Below the pieces are notes generated by a model, which made no database searches, was not told where the DNA came from, and saw nothing but the letters and a program-made list of their open reading frames with translations. This document shows positions 22,072 to 34,009 of a DNA stretch of 64,000 nucleotides, piece by piece. This DNA is from Demequina litorisediminis. GTDB lineage: Bacteria > Actinomycetota > Actinomycetes > Actinomycetales > Demequinaceae. The stretch lies in assembly GCF_030161615.1 (NCBI RefSeq), contig NZ_BSUN01000001.1, positions 1,922,001-1,986,000 on the forward strand. Direction: 5' to 3'. The position numbers and the translations under genes are program-made. Within the stretch, counting starts at the first letter, position 1. Every line of letters begins with the position of its first letter.

Positions 22072-23335
22072 CTACTCGATCGCGCAGGACTCCAGAATGT
22101 CCTCTTCGGTCTCGCGCAGCGGCGTGGGCGAAGCCGAGGAAGTGGGGGTGTCGGATGCCGTGGCGTTCGGGGTGGTGCCGGGCTCCGTCGCGGTGGCCGA
22201 GGGCTCGGACGAAGCGCTGGGTTCAGGGGAGGCGTCGTCGTCCGCGAGGTCGATGGGCTCGTCGGCGACGATGGACGCCCACATCTCGCTCGCGTCCGGC
22301 TCGGTCCACAGCACGTCGCTGGTGTCGTCGCCGGGGTAGTGCCACGGCACGGTGTAGAAGGCGAGGTTGTCGGTGTCGAAGCCTGCGCAGGCTGTAGGCG
22401 AGGCCCGCGATGTTGCGCGGGTCCGCCAGTTCCGTGTCGAGCGTGACGGAGTCGAGGGCGGCACGCAGGAAGCCGTTGAGCCTGGGTGACGTCCGTCAGG
22501 AGATTCATGCCCAGGATCTTGCGTGCCATGTTGGTCAGCAACTCCTGCTGACGCTCGATGCGAGCCAGGTCCGTGCCGTCGCCCCCGAGGCCGGTTCCGG
22601 TGCGTGCTCGCGCGAACGCGAGAGCCTCCTCACCATCGAGGACCTGGGCGCCCGCCTCGAGGTCGAGGTTCGCCTTGGAGGACTTCATGTCCTCGGTGAT
22701 GCACATGGGCACGCCACCGATGGCGTCGACCATGTCCTCGAAGCCTGCGAAGTCGATGAGGGCGAAGTGGCCGTTGAAGTTCACGCCCGTGAGTTCGCTG
22801 ATGGTCTTCATGACGCACGCGGCGCCCTCGCCGCGATCTCCGTAGCGGCCGCCGCTGGAGAGTGCCTCGTTGAACTTGCCGGTCCATCCGGGCTCGGTGG
22901 TTCCGTCGTAGAACTCACAGTCCGCGATCTGCACGCGGGAGTCGCGGGGGATGGAGACCACGTCGATGCGGGCGCGGTCGGCGCTGATGTGCATGACCAT
23001 GGTGGTATCGCCTCGCATGCCGCTGACGTCGTCGGTCGCGATCTCGCCGTTGTCACCCTCGCGTGAGTCGATGCCGATGAGGGCGATGTTCAGCGCCTCA
23101 CCGCCGGCAAAGTTGGTGGGAGTGGACTGGCCGTCACCCGCCGAGTCGCCGTCGGCTGCGGAGATGTCCCGCACATCGGCCTTGTCCGCACTCGCATAGG
23201 CCAAGGCGCCGTAGGTGACGGGCCCGATGATGACGAGGCCGAGCACGGCGGCGGCGCCGGTCGCGATCCACGTCAACGCCCCCGGCGCGCGCCATGCATG
23301 CTGTGCTGCGGGGCTCCACCGGACGTCGAACTCAC
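22072..23335 (-). CDS. LytR-CpsA-Psr (LCP) cell-wall ligase, upstream copy
   Basis: Corrected length is 420 aa. It has the same architecture and motifs as the downstream copy (ALIGIDSREGD, SIPRDSRVQ, FARARTG), with strong identity through the core, so the pair arose by tandem duplication. Surplus bases are at 22380 and 22479. I chose GTG 23335 because AAGGAG sits five bases before it, but this requires one missing base in the C/G run at 23279-23283. Without that correction the frame opens at GTG 23375 with no ribosome-binding site. The two LCP genes probably share a transcript. Confidence 0.85.
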
Positions 23336-23435
23336 GGCCACTCCTTCTTGCGCGGCACCGCTGCCCCGCCTTCACCGCACACTATCGGGTGGGGGTCAGC
23401 GGGACCACGGTGAGCGCGCCGTTACCCTGGTGCAC

Positions 23436-24432
23436 GTGACCTCTCTTCCGCCCCTGCCGGCTCGCCCGCCGGTCAGCGTGGTCCTTCCCGTCCGTGACGA
23501 GGCTGCTCATCTCAGGGACGCCGTTCGCGCCGTGTTGTCGACCGGCTACCGCGGCGAGGTGGAGGTCGTGATCGCGGTGGGGCCGTCGGGAGACGGCACC
23601 GAGCGGGTTGCGGCGGCCCTGGCGGACGACCCCCGCGTGACGGTGGTCGACAATCCCTCCGGCCGCACCCCGGATGCCTTGAATGTCGCGATCGCTGCCG
23701 CGCGTCACGACGTCATTGTCCGCATGGATGGCCACGCGATGATGCCCCGCGGCTACATCGAGCCTTGCCGTAGATGCGTTGCGCACCACCGGTGCGGGCA
23801 ACGTGGGCGGCCGCATGGTGCCCGAAGGCACGACCCCCTTCCAGAAGGCGGTCGCCGTCGCCATGTCCTCCGTGTGGGGCCTCGGTGGAGCGGGGCACCG
23901 TCAGGGTGGCGTCGCGGGCCGAGCGGACTCCGTTTACCTCGGTTCCTTCCGGCGCGAAGCGCTCGAAGACGTGGGCGGATACGACTCCCACTTTGTGCGA
24001 GCGCAGGACTGGGAACTGAACCTGCGCCTGCGCCACGCGGGCTACACCGTGTGGTTTGTGCCACAGATGCAGGTGCCGTACTTCCCGCGCGCCTCGTGGC
24101 GCGACCTCGCTCGCCAGTTCTTCAAAACCGGTCAGTGGCGCCGTGAGGTGGTGCGTTTGCACCCCGACACGGGCTCGCCACGCTACCTCGCCGCGCCGAT
24201 GATGACGGTGGCGGTGGCCGCCGGACTCGTGCTCGGCCTGCTCGGCATCGTCGCTGGTGCGGCCTGGCTTTCGTGGCTGCTGATACTGCCGCTTGGCTAC
24301 CTCGCGGGAGTGCTGGGGGCCTCGGCCCTGCTCGCGTCACGCGCGGGGAGCGATGCCACGCTCCGGATGCCGCTGGTGCTAATTACCATGCACCTGGCCT
24401 GGGGAGCGGGATTCTTGCGGGGCGTCCGCTGA
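23436..24432 (+). CDS. family 2 glycosyltransferase, ExoA-like, membrane-anchored
   Basis: Corrected length is 331 aa after removing one base at 23761. A GT-A domain (PVSVVLPVRDEA, the D.D-like VRMDGHA, and RAQDWELNLRLRHAG acceptor motif) is followed by two or three C-terminal membrane helices. It resembles succinoglycan-type ExoA transferases. It likely builds an extracellular or wall polysaccharide together with the LCP ligases on one side and the giant GT2 protein on the other. The start is GTG 23436. Confidence 0.85.
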
Positions 24433-24439
24433 TCTCGAC

Positions 24440-24468
24440 TTGACGCAGGCGGATTACACAGGTGTAAT
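24440..24468 (+). promoter_or_regulatory. whiB2 promoter with overlapping palindrome
   Basis: TTGACG (24440-24445) and TGTAAT (24463-24468) are 17 bases apart, a near-consensus promoter 48 bases before the whiB2 ATG. The -10 hexamer is the right arm of an inverted repeat, ATTACAC-AG-GTGTAAT (24453-24468), so a dimeric repressor bound there would block the promoter. The spacing is one base off the BldD consensus. Confidence 0.6.
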
Positions 24469-24515
24469 TCCTACATCGCAGGTCCTCGTTCTGCGGTGAA
24501 ATCGGAGGGAAGCCT

Positions 24516-24836
24516 ATGTGGAATATCTACGAAGGCGCAGTGCCCTCGGACGCGGGCAGGCCATCCCCGACACTGGCGTCGGTGGTGGACATCTTCGACG
24601 GCGTCGAGGATGACGGCCCCCTGGCATGGCAGGAACGCGCGCTATGCGCTCAGACCGATCCCGAGGCCTTCTTCCCTGAGAAGGGCGGCTCCACTCGTGA
24701 GGCAAAGAAGGTGTGTGCCTCCTGCGACGTGCGATCCGAGTGCCTCGAATACGCACTTGCTCACGATGAGCGGTTCGGGATCTGGGGTGGGCTGTCGGAG
24801 CGCGAGCGGCGCAGGCTCAAGCGCCGCGCCGTCTAG
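24516..24836 (+). CDS. whiB2: WhiB2-type iron-sulfur regulator
   Basis: This 106-aa protein has the four cluster ligands Cys44, Cys67, Cys70 and Cys76, then FGIWGGLSERERR and a basic tail. The ATG at 24516 follows CGGAGGGA. By family and by position (next to the GT2/DUF5719/manB cluster, as Rv3260c in M. tuberculosis) this is the WhiB2/WhmD class, which controls septation and cell division. No AGCT error affects it. Confidence 0.9.
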   Translation: MWNIYEGAVPSDAGRPSPTLASVVDIFDGVEDDGPLAWQERALCAQTDPEAFFPEKGGSTREAKKVCASCDVRSECLEYALAHDERFGIWGGLSERERRRLKRRAV

Positions 24837-24860
24837 CCGGTCAGTCCGCGTGGGAAGGGT

Positions 24861-27800
24861 ATGAGTCCGGCGCGCCTGGTGGTGCGTGCCGTAGTGGTCA
24901 GCGACGGGCAGTCCCCGCGCCTGGCCGCGGTCCTCGACGCCCTGACCCAACAGGACCCCGTCCCCGACAGCATCGACCTGGTGCTCGTGGGAGGGGCCAA
25001 CCCTCCCGAACCTCCGGACCACCCCGACGCCACCCTCATCCGTAGCGCGGCGCCGCACTTCGGCTCCGCCGTCGATGCTGCGCTCGCCGCGCACCCCGCC
25101 CAGCCGGGCGAGATGCTGTGGATCCTTCACGACGATTCCGCCCCCTGCCGGGCGCACTCGCGGCCCTCACGGCGACCGCGCGCAAGCGTGGCAGGGCCGC
25201 GGTCATCGGCGCAGTGCAGGTGCGCTGGGACGACCCCTCGCGTCTCGTCAGCCTCGGCACCACCACCACGCGCACCGGTGCGCGGCGCGTCACGCTCGTG
25301 GACGAGGACGACGTCAACCAGGGCCAGTACGACGCCCGTGACGACGTCCTCGCCGTCTCCCTCGCGGGCGCCCTGGTGCGCCGCGACACATGGGAGCGCC
25401 TCGAGGGACTCGACCCCGCGTATGACGGTTGGGGCGACAGCCTGGACTTCTGCCGCCGCGTCTGGCGCTCCGGCGGTGACGTCGTCGTCGTCCCCCAGGC
25501 CCGCGTCCGTCACGCGCAGGAAAGCCTCTACGCACGCCGCGGCGAGCACGATGGTTCGCGCCGCGACACCTATGGCGCCCGCCGCGCGGCCGAGTGGTTC
25601 CACGCGCTCGCGTATGCGTCATGGTGGGCGATCCTTCCGCTGCTGATCGCGCCCTTCGTCTCCGCCGCGTGGCGCGCCGTCATCCGCGTGGTGCAGAACG
25701 ACGCGCGCCTGCTGGCCGCCGATCTCGCCGTTCCCGTGCGCGTCCTGGCGCGGCTGCCTCGGCTGAGGAGTTCCCGCGCGCTCGTCACCCGCACCGCGGG
25801 CCGCGGACGCCGCGCGCGCGCCGCCGAACAGGCGCTTCTCGCCACGGGCCGGCAGGTGCGCCACGACATCCGCGTGCGCGAATGGGGTGACTACGAGACC
25901 TGGCGGGCGGCATCGGCCCCCTCGGACGTCGCCCGCACCGAGCCGACCTCGCACGCCGTCGCCGCCGTCAGGTCTGGGTCGGCCTGATGATCGCGGTCAC
26001 CGCCGTCGCGGCCTTGCTGCACGGCGCGTGGCTGCTGGCCGTGGTGCGCGGAGACATGCTGGTGGGGGATGCGCTCGGCGTGACCGACGTGTCGCTCGGC
26101 GACCTGTGGGATCGCGGACTCGGCGGCTGGACCGAGCAGTCGCTCGGCGCGCCATCGATCGACGGTGGCCTCGCGCCCCTGCTCTTGCCCCTCGCCCTCG
26201 TGCCGGGTGGACTGGCCGTGGGCATCGGCCTGCTGTTGTCCCTCGCTCCGCTGTGGGCCGCCATGTCGGCATGGGGCGCGGTGGGCGCCTTCACCCGCTC
26301 GCTGTGGATTCGCGCGCTGACCGCCGGGGCCTACGCGCTGATGCCGGCGTTCCTCATCTCGATCGACGAGGGGCGGCTCGGGGCCGTCATGGTGCACGTC
26401 CTGCTTCCCGTCGTGGCGCTTGGCGTAGCGCGAGGCGGAGGCTGGCACCGTGGCGAGCGCCTGGGCGACGGCGAGGAGTATCCCGCTGTCCGCCTGCCCT
26501 CGTCGTCCGCCGCGATGGCCGGCGCCCTGGCGCTCGGTGGCTGTGTGATCGCCGCACCGGCGCTGCTGGCTCCCGCGGTGGTTTTCCTGGTGGTGCTCGG
26601 CCTGCTGGCGCGCGGTTCACGCTGGCGCATCATGTCGATGGCGTTGCCCGCGCTTGTCATCGGTCTACCCGGACTGATCGCGGCCGTCGAGCAGGGGATT
26701 GGCACCGCGGACGCGGTCAGCATCCTTGCCCGCGAGCCGGGGCCTTCCGCCGCATCGGACGCGTCCGTCCTCGACCTTCTCCTTGACCCCTTCGGCACTG
26801 TCGGCGGCGTGCCCGCGATCCTCGCAGTCGCCTCAGGCGCGATGGTCGCCGTGGTGCTGGTGGCCGTCGCCGTGGCGGCGCTCGGCGGCCGGCGCTGGCG
26901 CGCCGTGACGGGTGGCCTGGTCCTCATGGGGCTCGGCGTGGGCACCGCCGCGGTGTCGGCGGCCACGGTCGTGTCGCCCGATGCCGGGGCGGGCACGTCT
27001 GCCGTCAACGGCTGGGCCGGGGCGGGCCTCAGCGTGGTCGCGGTGGGCGCGATGGTCGCCGCTGCGGCGGGCCTCGACTCCGTCACCATGGTGGGGCGCG
27101 GCTGGCAGCGCATCGTGGTGCGCAGCGGGGCAGCGCTCGGCACCGCCGTCATCCTGGTGTCCGTGGCCGGACACGCGCTCGCCGTCGCCTGGCCGCCCCG
27201 CGACGACGCCTCCACGGTTCGGGCAACCTCCCGCGACGTGATCCCGCTCGTGGCAGCGCTCGAGGAGGACCAGTCCACCCGGGCACGAGTCTTGTTGGTC
27301 GGCGAATCGGGCGACACCGTGACCGCCACCGTGGTCGCGGGCGACGGCACGGAGGTGATCTCCACCGCTGGCGAGCCTGTTGGCCGATGGTCGCTCCGCC
27401 GTCCGCACCGACGGCCTCACCGTGGTGGGCGCCGACGTCCTCGCCGAGGCGACCGCCGACCTACTCGGCGCCGTCGCAGGGGCCGGTGACGCACTCGCCG
27501 AGTGGGGCATCGGCGTCGTGGTCGCGGAGCCCGGGGCGGACACCGTCGCGGACTCTCTTGCGCAGGCCCCGGACCTCACCCTGCTCGGTTCGTCGGATCG
27601 CGGCACCTCGTGGCGCGTGAACCGCACCGAGGGTGTGCCGGTGTCACGGGCCTGGGTGGAGACCGACGAGGGAGACGTGACTGTCCTCGACATGGGCCGC
27701 TCGGCCGGACGCGGCGACGTCACCGCGGCGGGCACCTTGGTGGTCGCGGCCGCGGAAGATGCCGCGTGGACCGCAACGCTCGATGGGGTGGCGCTGGAAC

Positions 27801-27979
27801 GGGTCGAGGACCCACTGGGCCGCGTCGCCTTCGCCGTGCCCGCCGATGGCCGGGTGGCCGTCGCGTTCGACGACACCTCGCATCGACTCTGGTGGTGGCT
27901 GGGAGCCGCCGCGCTCGCGTGGGCGGCGTTGGGTGCGATCCCGCTGCGAACGCGCACGTTCAAGGAGGTCCGGGTATGA
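24861..27979 (+). CDS. large GT2 glycosyltransferase with polytopic membrane domain
   Basis: Read as one protein the corrected length is 1039 aa: an N-terminal GT2 domain (residues about 1-290, including GWGDSLDFCRRVW) and a C-terminal region with about twelve membrane helices and an extracytoplasmic part. Three errors: a missing C in the run at 25141-25145, a likely missing base at 25970 (AGGTCTGG, where AGCTCCTGG would continue the frame into a membrane helix) and a surplus base at 27374. If 25970 is correct as printed, these are two genes, 24861-25987 and 25987-27979, overlapping by one base. Actinobacterial homologues beside whiB2 and DUF5719 are usually single proteins of about 1000 aa, which favours fusion. 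Confidence 0.72.
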
Positions 27980-29301
27980 GAGCCTCCCGTTTTGCGCGCC
28001 TGGTGCCGCTCGGCGTGGGCGCGGGCCTGGTGGCGGCGGCGTCCCTCGTGAACCTGCCGGAAGCGGCGGAGCCGGTGGCGGCAGAGGTCCAGGAGATCGC
28101 GGTGACACCCACCGCGCTGCCGCTGGCGTGTCCCGGCCCCCTCGAGGTGCCCGTGGGCGCCATCGAATCGGGTGACGCGGACCTTGACGCGGGCTCTGAC
28201 GACCGCACCTTCACCGTGTCTCCCGACGGCGTCGACATGGGGGAGGGGACCGCGGTCGATTCCGCCGTCGCCTCGCAGATTGAACGCGTGGGCGGTGGAG
28301 ACATCGCGGGTCTCGCCGGGGCATCGTGTACCGCGGCGAGTCAGGATCAGTGGATCGTGGCGGGCTCAACCTCGCTCGGCTCGAGCGCGCGCCTGGTGCT
28401 GTCGAACTCGTCGGAGGCTTCCGTGCGCGCCAGGGTGACGCTCCATGGGCCCACCGGCCAGGCTCGCAGACCCCACATCCATCACGCTCGGACCGGGCTC
28501 ACAGCAGTCCATCCTCCTCGAGGGTGTCGAGGCCGAGGTGCCCGCGCTGGCCATCCAGGTCGAGTCGGGTGGCGTGGGCGTGAGCGCCGCGCTTCAGGAC
28601 TCGCGCCTGACGGGCTTCGTCGCGGCGGGCACTGAGTGGTCCACAGGCACCAGCACCTTCACCGATCAGATCGTGCCCATCGCCGCGCCCGTCACGGGCG
28701 AGGCTTCAGGCTCCCTGCGGGTGGTCGCACCCGAGGGGCGGACCTCACGCTGACGCTGCTGGGCGAGGACGGCACCGAGTCGTGGCTTTCGGGAACCACG
28801 GTGACGGTGGACGAGGGGGCGGTCACCGACATCGCCATCCCCGAAGGCGGGGTCGCCGCCGTCCGCGTCGAATCCACCACGCCTGTCGCCGCCGCCGCCA
28901 TGGTGTCGGTCGCGCGCGAGGCCCCCGCCGACTCCGGTGCGGACAACGCGCTGGACCTGGCCTGGACCGAGGGTCAAGAACCGACGGAGGTCGAGCGCGG
29001 ATTGGTGGTGCCGGAAGGTGCCACCACCATCGTCGTTGCCGGTACCTCGGGAGGCCACCTCACGCTCACCGACGAGGCGGGCGAGACGGTGGTGGACGAG
29101 GACATCGCGGCGGGCCACACGGTGCAGATCCCCGTCGACGTCGACGCAGGGACCGTGGTGACGAGCAGCGACCCGGTTGCCTGGACCCTGCGAGTGGACG
29201 ATGCCGACGCGGGCTATGTCACGACGCTGTCGCCGCAGCCCACCACCGTCCCCGACCGGGTGGTGCGTGTGGTGCCAGGGCCCTACGTGGGCAACCCGTA
29301 G
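27976..29301 (+). CDS. DUF5719 secreted or membrane-anchored protein
   Basis: Corrected length is 441 aa. An N-terminal signal/anchor (about residues 8-28) is followed by an extracytoplasmic beta-rich region with repeated Ig-like or beta-sandwich stretches. Errors: a surplus base at 28460 and a missing G at 28735-28738. The ATGA overlap with the large glycosyltransferase upstream implies coupled translation and a shared role at the cell surface. DUF5719 is found in this same gene order across actinobacteria; biochemical function is unknown. Confidence 0.82.
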
Positions 29302-29687
29302 TCGGGATCCACGTCCTCGGGGTCACGGTTCACCAGGTGAGCCACGTGCTCCGCCACGAGGTCTCGCACCAGCGCGGCGCGCTCGGGACCGTCCGCGCGC
29401 AGTTCGACGGGGCGGCGATACAGCACGACCCGGGCGGGCTGCCCGAGGTCTGCGGGGAACAGCCTGCCGAGCGGCACCCCCGTCTCCCACGGCGTGGGGT
29501 CCGACGGCGGAATGTCCTCTGTCCCGAACTCGACCCGGCCCCACTCACCCGCCCAGCGGCCCTCCAGGCGTTCGACGGCATCGCGGACCAGGTCATCGAA
29601 CTGCTCGGCGCGAGACGTCCACGCGGGCACGTCATAGGGAAGGAGCGGGGAGCGCAGCCCCCTGTCGTGACGATCGCGCCTGCCCAT
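29283..29687 (-). CDS. metallopeptidase-family protein (PF06262-like), probably without HExxH
   Basis: This 134-aa protein matches the actinobacterial PF06262-type family that always sits between DUF5719 and DUF3499. The blocks RVEFGTEDIPP, ARVVLYRRP and a C-terminal acidic DPEDVDPDYG are typical. At the expected zinc site the sequence is LVAEHVAHLV, so HxxxH with the catalytic Glu order of HExxH is missing and peptidase activity is doubtful. It is antisense to its neighbours and overlaps the 3' end of DUF5719 by 19 bases. Confidence 0.75.
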   Translation of the reverse strand: MGRRDRHDRGLRSPLLPYDVPAWTSRAEQFDDLVRDAVERLEGRWAGEWGRVEFGTEDIPPSDPTPWETGVPLGRLFPADLGQPARVVLYRRPVELRADGPERAALVRDLVAEHVAHLVNRDPEDVDPDYGLPT

Positions 29688-29758
29688 GCACCCGAGGCTA
29701 CCCGCAGCCCCGGCGTGGCAGTGGCCACCACTCGCTCGCCGGGGGTAGCGTCCCGTGT

Positions 29759-30119
29759 GTGAAGTCCACCCGTCAGTGCTCCCGCACGTCGTGCTCCCGC
29801 GCCGCGGCCGCGACGCTCACGTACGTCTATCAAGACTCGACGGTCGTGGTGGGCCGCCTGTCCGCTCAGGCGGAGCCGCACAGCCTATGACCTCTGCGCC
29901 CTGCATGCCGACCGCCTGACCGCGCCGCGCGGGTGGGACGTGGTGCACATTCACCAGGACCTCATCGACGCCGGCCCCACGCCCGATGACCTTGACGCCC
30001 TGGCACGGGCGGTGCGCGAGGCGGGCCGCCCGGCCCCCGCGCCGTTGGCTCCCGTCGCCGCACCGGTGGCCTCCGAGCCGCGCCGTGGACACCTCCGCGT
30101 GGTCGCCTCCGACGGCTAG
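29759..30119 (+). CDS. DUF3499 family protein
   Basis: Corrected length is 119 aa after removing one base at 29882 (an AGCTA read as AGCCTA). It has an N-terminal CSRTSCSRAA Cys pair, TLTYVYQDSTVVVG, then EPHSYDLCALHADRLTAPRGW with a second CxxH, which together look like a zinc-binding site. It is conserved next to manB in actinobacteria (Rv3258c). Function is unknown. The start is GTG 29759; it ends 17 bases before manB. Confidence 0.85.
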
Positions 30120-30136
30120 GCGTTAGCCTTGCAGGC

Positions 30137-31557
30137 GTGAACCACGCACCCGATCTCACCGGCCTCATCAAGTCTTACGACGTCCGCGGCATCGTGGGCG
30201 ACGACCTGACCGACGAGGTCGCTCGCGCTATCGGCGCCGCCTTTGCCGATGCCGTGGTGCTGCCCGAGGGCGGTACCAGGGTCGTCATCGGCCACGACAT
30301 GCGCGACTCGGGGCCGGGGCTGGTCGCCGCCGTCGGAACGGGGCTGCGCGACCGCGGCGTCGACGTCACCGAGATCGGGCTGTGCTCGACGGATGGCCTG
30401 TACCACGCATCCGGTGTCCTGGAGCCTGCCCGGCATCATGGTGACGGCGTCGCACAACCCCGCGGCGTACAACGGGATGAAGATGTGCCGCCCGCTCGCG
30501 CGTGCCGTCGGCGAGACCACCGGACTTGGCGCGGTCCGTGACCTCACGGCGCGCTACCTCGTCGACGGCATCCCCGTCGCCGAGCGCCGCGGTGACGCCA
30601 CCGGTCAGGACATGCTCGCCGAGTACGGCGCGTTCCTGCGCACCCTCGTGGACCTCACGGCCATTCGTCCGCTGAAGGTGGTGGTCGACGCCGCGAACGC
30701 GATGGCGGGCCACACCGTGCCCGCCGTGCTCGGCACCGCCGCGGGCCTCGCCGAGCCTGCCGCTCGACATCGTCCCCCTGTACTTCGAGGCTCGACGGCA
30801 CGTTCCCGAACCACGAGGCCAACCCCCTCGACCCGGCCAACCTGGTGGACCTCCAGGCCGCGGTGCTGGAGCACGGCGCCGACCTCGGCCTCGCCTTCGA
30901 TGGCGACGCGGACCGCTGCTTCGTGGTCGACGAGCGCGGCCAGGTGGTTCCCGCCTCGGCGATCACCGCGCTGGTGGGCCTGCGCGAGGCGGCGCGAGAG
31001 TCCGCTGCGGGCGGCCAGCCCACCGTGATCCACAACCTCATCTCGTCGCGGGCAGTGCCCGAACAACTGCCGCGGCGGGCGCCACGCCCGTGCGTTCCAA
31101 GGTGGGGCACTCGAACATCAAGGCGATGATGGCCGACCTCAACGCCGTGTTCGGTGGCGAGCACTCGGCCCACTTCTACTTCCGCGACTTCTTCTACGCG
31201 GACACCGGCATGCTGGCCGCGATGCACGTGATGGCGGCCCTCGGCGAGCAGGACGGTCCGCTCAGCGCCATGATCGCTCCCCGCGACCCCTACGTTGCCT
31301 CCGGCGAGATCAACTCGACGGTGGCGGACGCCGACGCCGCACGCGCCCGCGTGCGTGAGGCCTTCGCCGCCGAAGGCGCGGTCGAGGACGGCCTGGACGG
31401 CATGACGCTGTCGCACTGGGACGCCGAGCCCCGATGGTGGCTCAATGTCCGTGCCTCCAACACGGAGCCCCTGCTGCGCCTGAACGTCGAGGCCGCCGAC
31501 GCCTCCGTCATGGAGGACATCCGGGACCGCGCGCTCGCGCTCATTCGGGAGGCCTAG
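30137..31557 (+). CDS. manB: phosphomannomutase / phosphoglucomutase (ManB)
   Basis: Corrected length is 473 aa. It interconverts mannose-6-P and mannose-1-P, giving GDP-mannose for mannosylated glycans and glycolipids. The phosphoserine loop MVTASHNPAAYNG, the metal loop FDGDADRC, the sugar loop GGEHSAHFYF and the phosphate loop RASNTEP are all present. Surplus bases at 30423, 30754 and 30788, and one missing base near 31065 where CAGCTC is probably read as CAACT. The first error lies just before the phosphoserine loop. Confidence 0.94.
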
Positions 31558-32501
31558 GTGGCCGAGGGGGAGGGCACCAGGGCCATCATCGCGGCCCTGT
31601 CAGCCAACCTCGGCATCGGCGTCACCAAGTTCGCCGCCTGGGCCCTCACCGGCGCTTCCTCGATGCTCGCTGAGGCCATCCACTCGGTGGTCGACTCCGG
31701 CAACCAGATTCTGCTGCTCGTGGGCAAGCGCAAGGCTCTCAAGGCCGCCGACGACACCCACCCCTTCGGATACTCGAGGAACCGCTACTACTACGCGTTT
31801 CTCGTCGCGATCATGCTGTTCTCCCTCGGAGGGCTGTTTTCGCTGTTCGAGGCGTGGGAGAAGTGGCACGATCCCGAGCCGATCGAGTCGTGGGCGTGGG
31901 TGCCGCTCGTGGTCCTCCTCATCGCCATGGCAATGGAGGGGATGTCGCTGCGCACGGCCGTGCGGGAGGCGAACGAGAGCCGCGGCGACCTGGGATGGTT
32001 CGCCTACATCCGGCGCTCACGCTCCCCGGAGATCCCCGTGATCCTGCTCGAGGATTCCGCGGCCCTGGTGGGCCTCGTGTTCGCCTTCTTCGGCATCTCG
32101 ATGACCCTCATCACCGGGGACGGAATCTGGGACGCGGTCGGCACCGCCCTCATCGGCCTGCTGCTCGTGACCAACGCCATCATCCTGGCGCGTGAGACGA
32201 AGTCCCTGCTCATGGGCGAGTCCGCGACGCAGGAGGACCTCGGCCGCATCCGCGCCGCGTTCGCCGACTCGGCCCTCACGGATATCATCCACCTGCGCAC
32301 GATGCACCTGGGGCCGGACGACCTGATGGTGGCGGCCAAGGTGGGAGTCCGCCCCGGCACCACCATTGAGGTCCTGGCGCGCGACGTCGACGACGCCGAG
32401 CGCCGCATCCGTGAGGCGGTACCCGTCGCCCGCCTGATCTTCATCGAACCCGACCTGCGGCATGTGCTCACCGAGCCCGCGCCCGACAAGGAGAACACCC
32501 C

Positions 32502-32505
<4 letters not shown>
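31558..32505 (+). CDS. cation diffusion facilitator (CDF) metal efflux transporter
   Basis: This 315-aa protein has five to six membrane helices, the CDF signature [16 protein letters not shown] with the HxxxD metal site in helix 2, DxxxD-like [10 protein letters not shown] in helix 5 and a C-terminal cytoplasmic domain. Zn, Fe or Mn are the usual substrates. The GTG start directly abuts the manB stop and its own stop overlaps the sahH start, so it is inside the manB-sahH operon. Intact. Confidence 0.9.
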
Positions 32506-33946
<1,441 letters not shown>

Positions 33947-33966
33947 CGCGTCCCGCGCGACTTGCC

Positions 33967-34006
33967 GGCCGCATCGGCGCTCCTCAAGGGAGTGGCCGAT
34001 GCGGCC
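33967..34006. terminator. hairpin terminator between ahcY and the RDD gene
   Basis: A 12-base perfect stem, GGCCGCATCGGC with its complement at 33995-34006, surrounds a 16-base loop between the convergent gene ends. Confidence 0.7.
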
Positions 34007-34009
34007 GCG

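Noticed and set aside
24453..24468. BldD box upstream of whiB2
   Set aside because: The half-sites are spaced by two bases and not one, so the consensus does not fit.
31733..31742. AGGCT in the CDF gene as another error
   Set aside because: It lies in frame (Lys-Ala-Leu) in an intact protein, so it is natural; the DUF5679 one near 18 is likewise natural.
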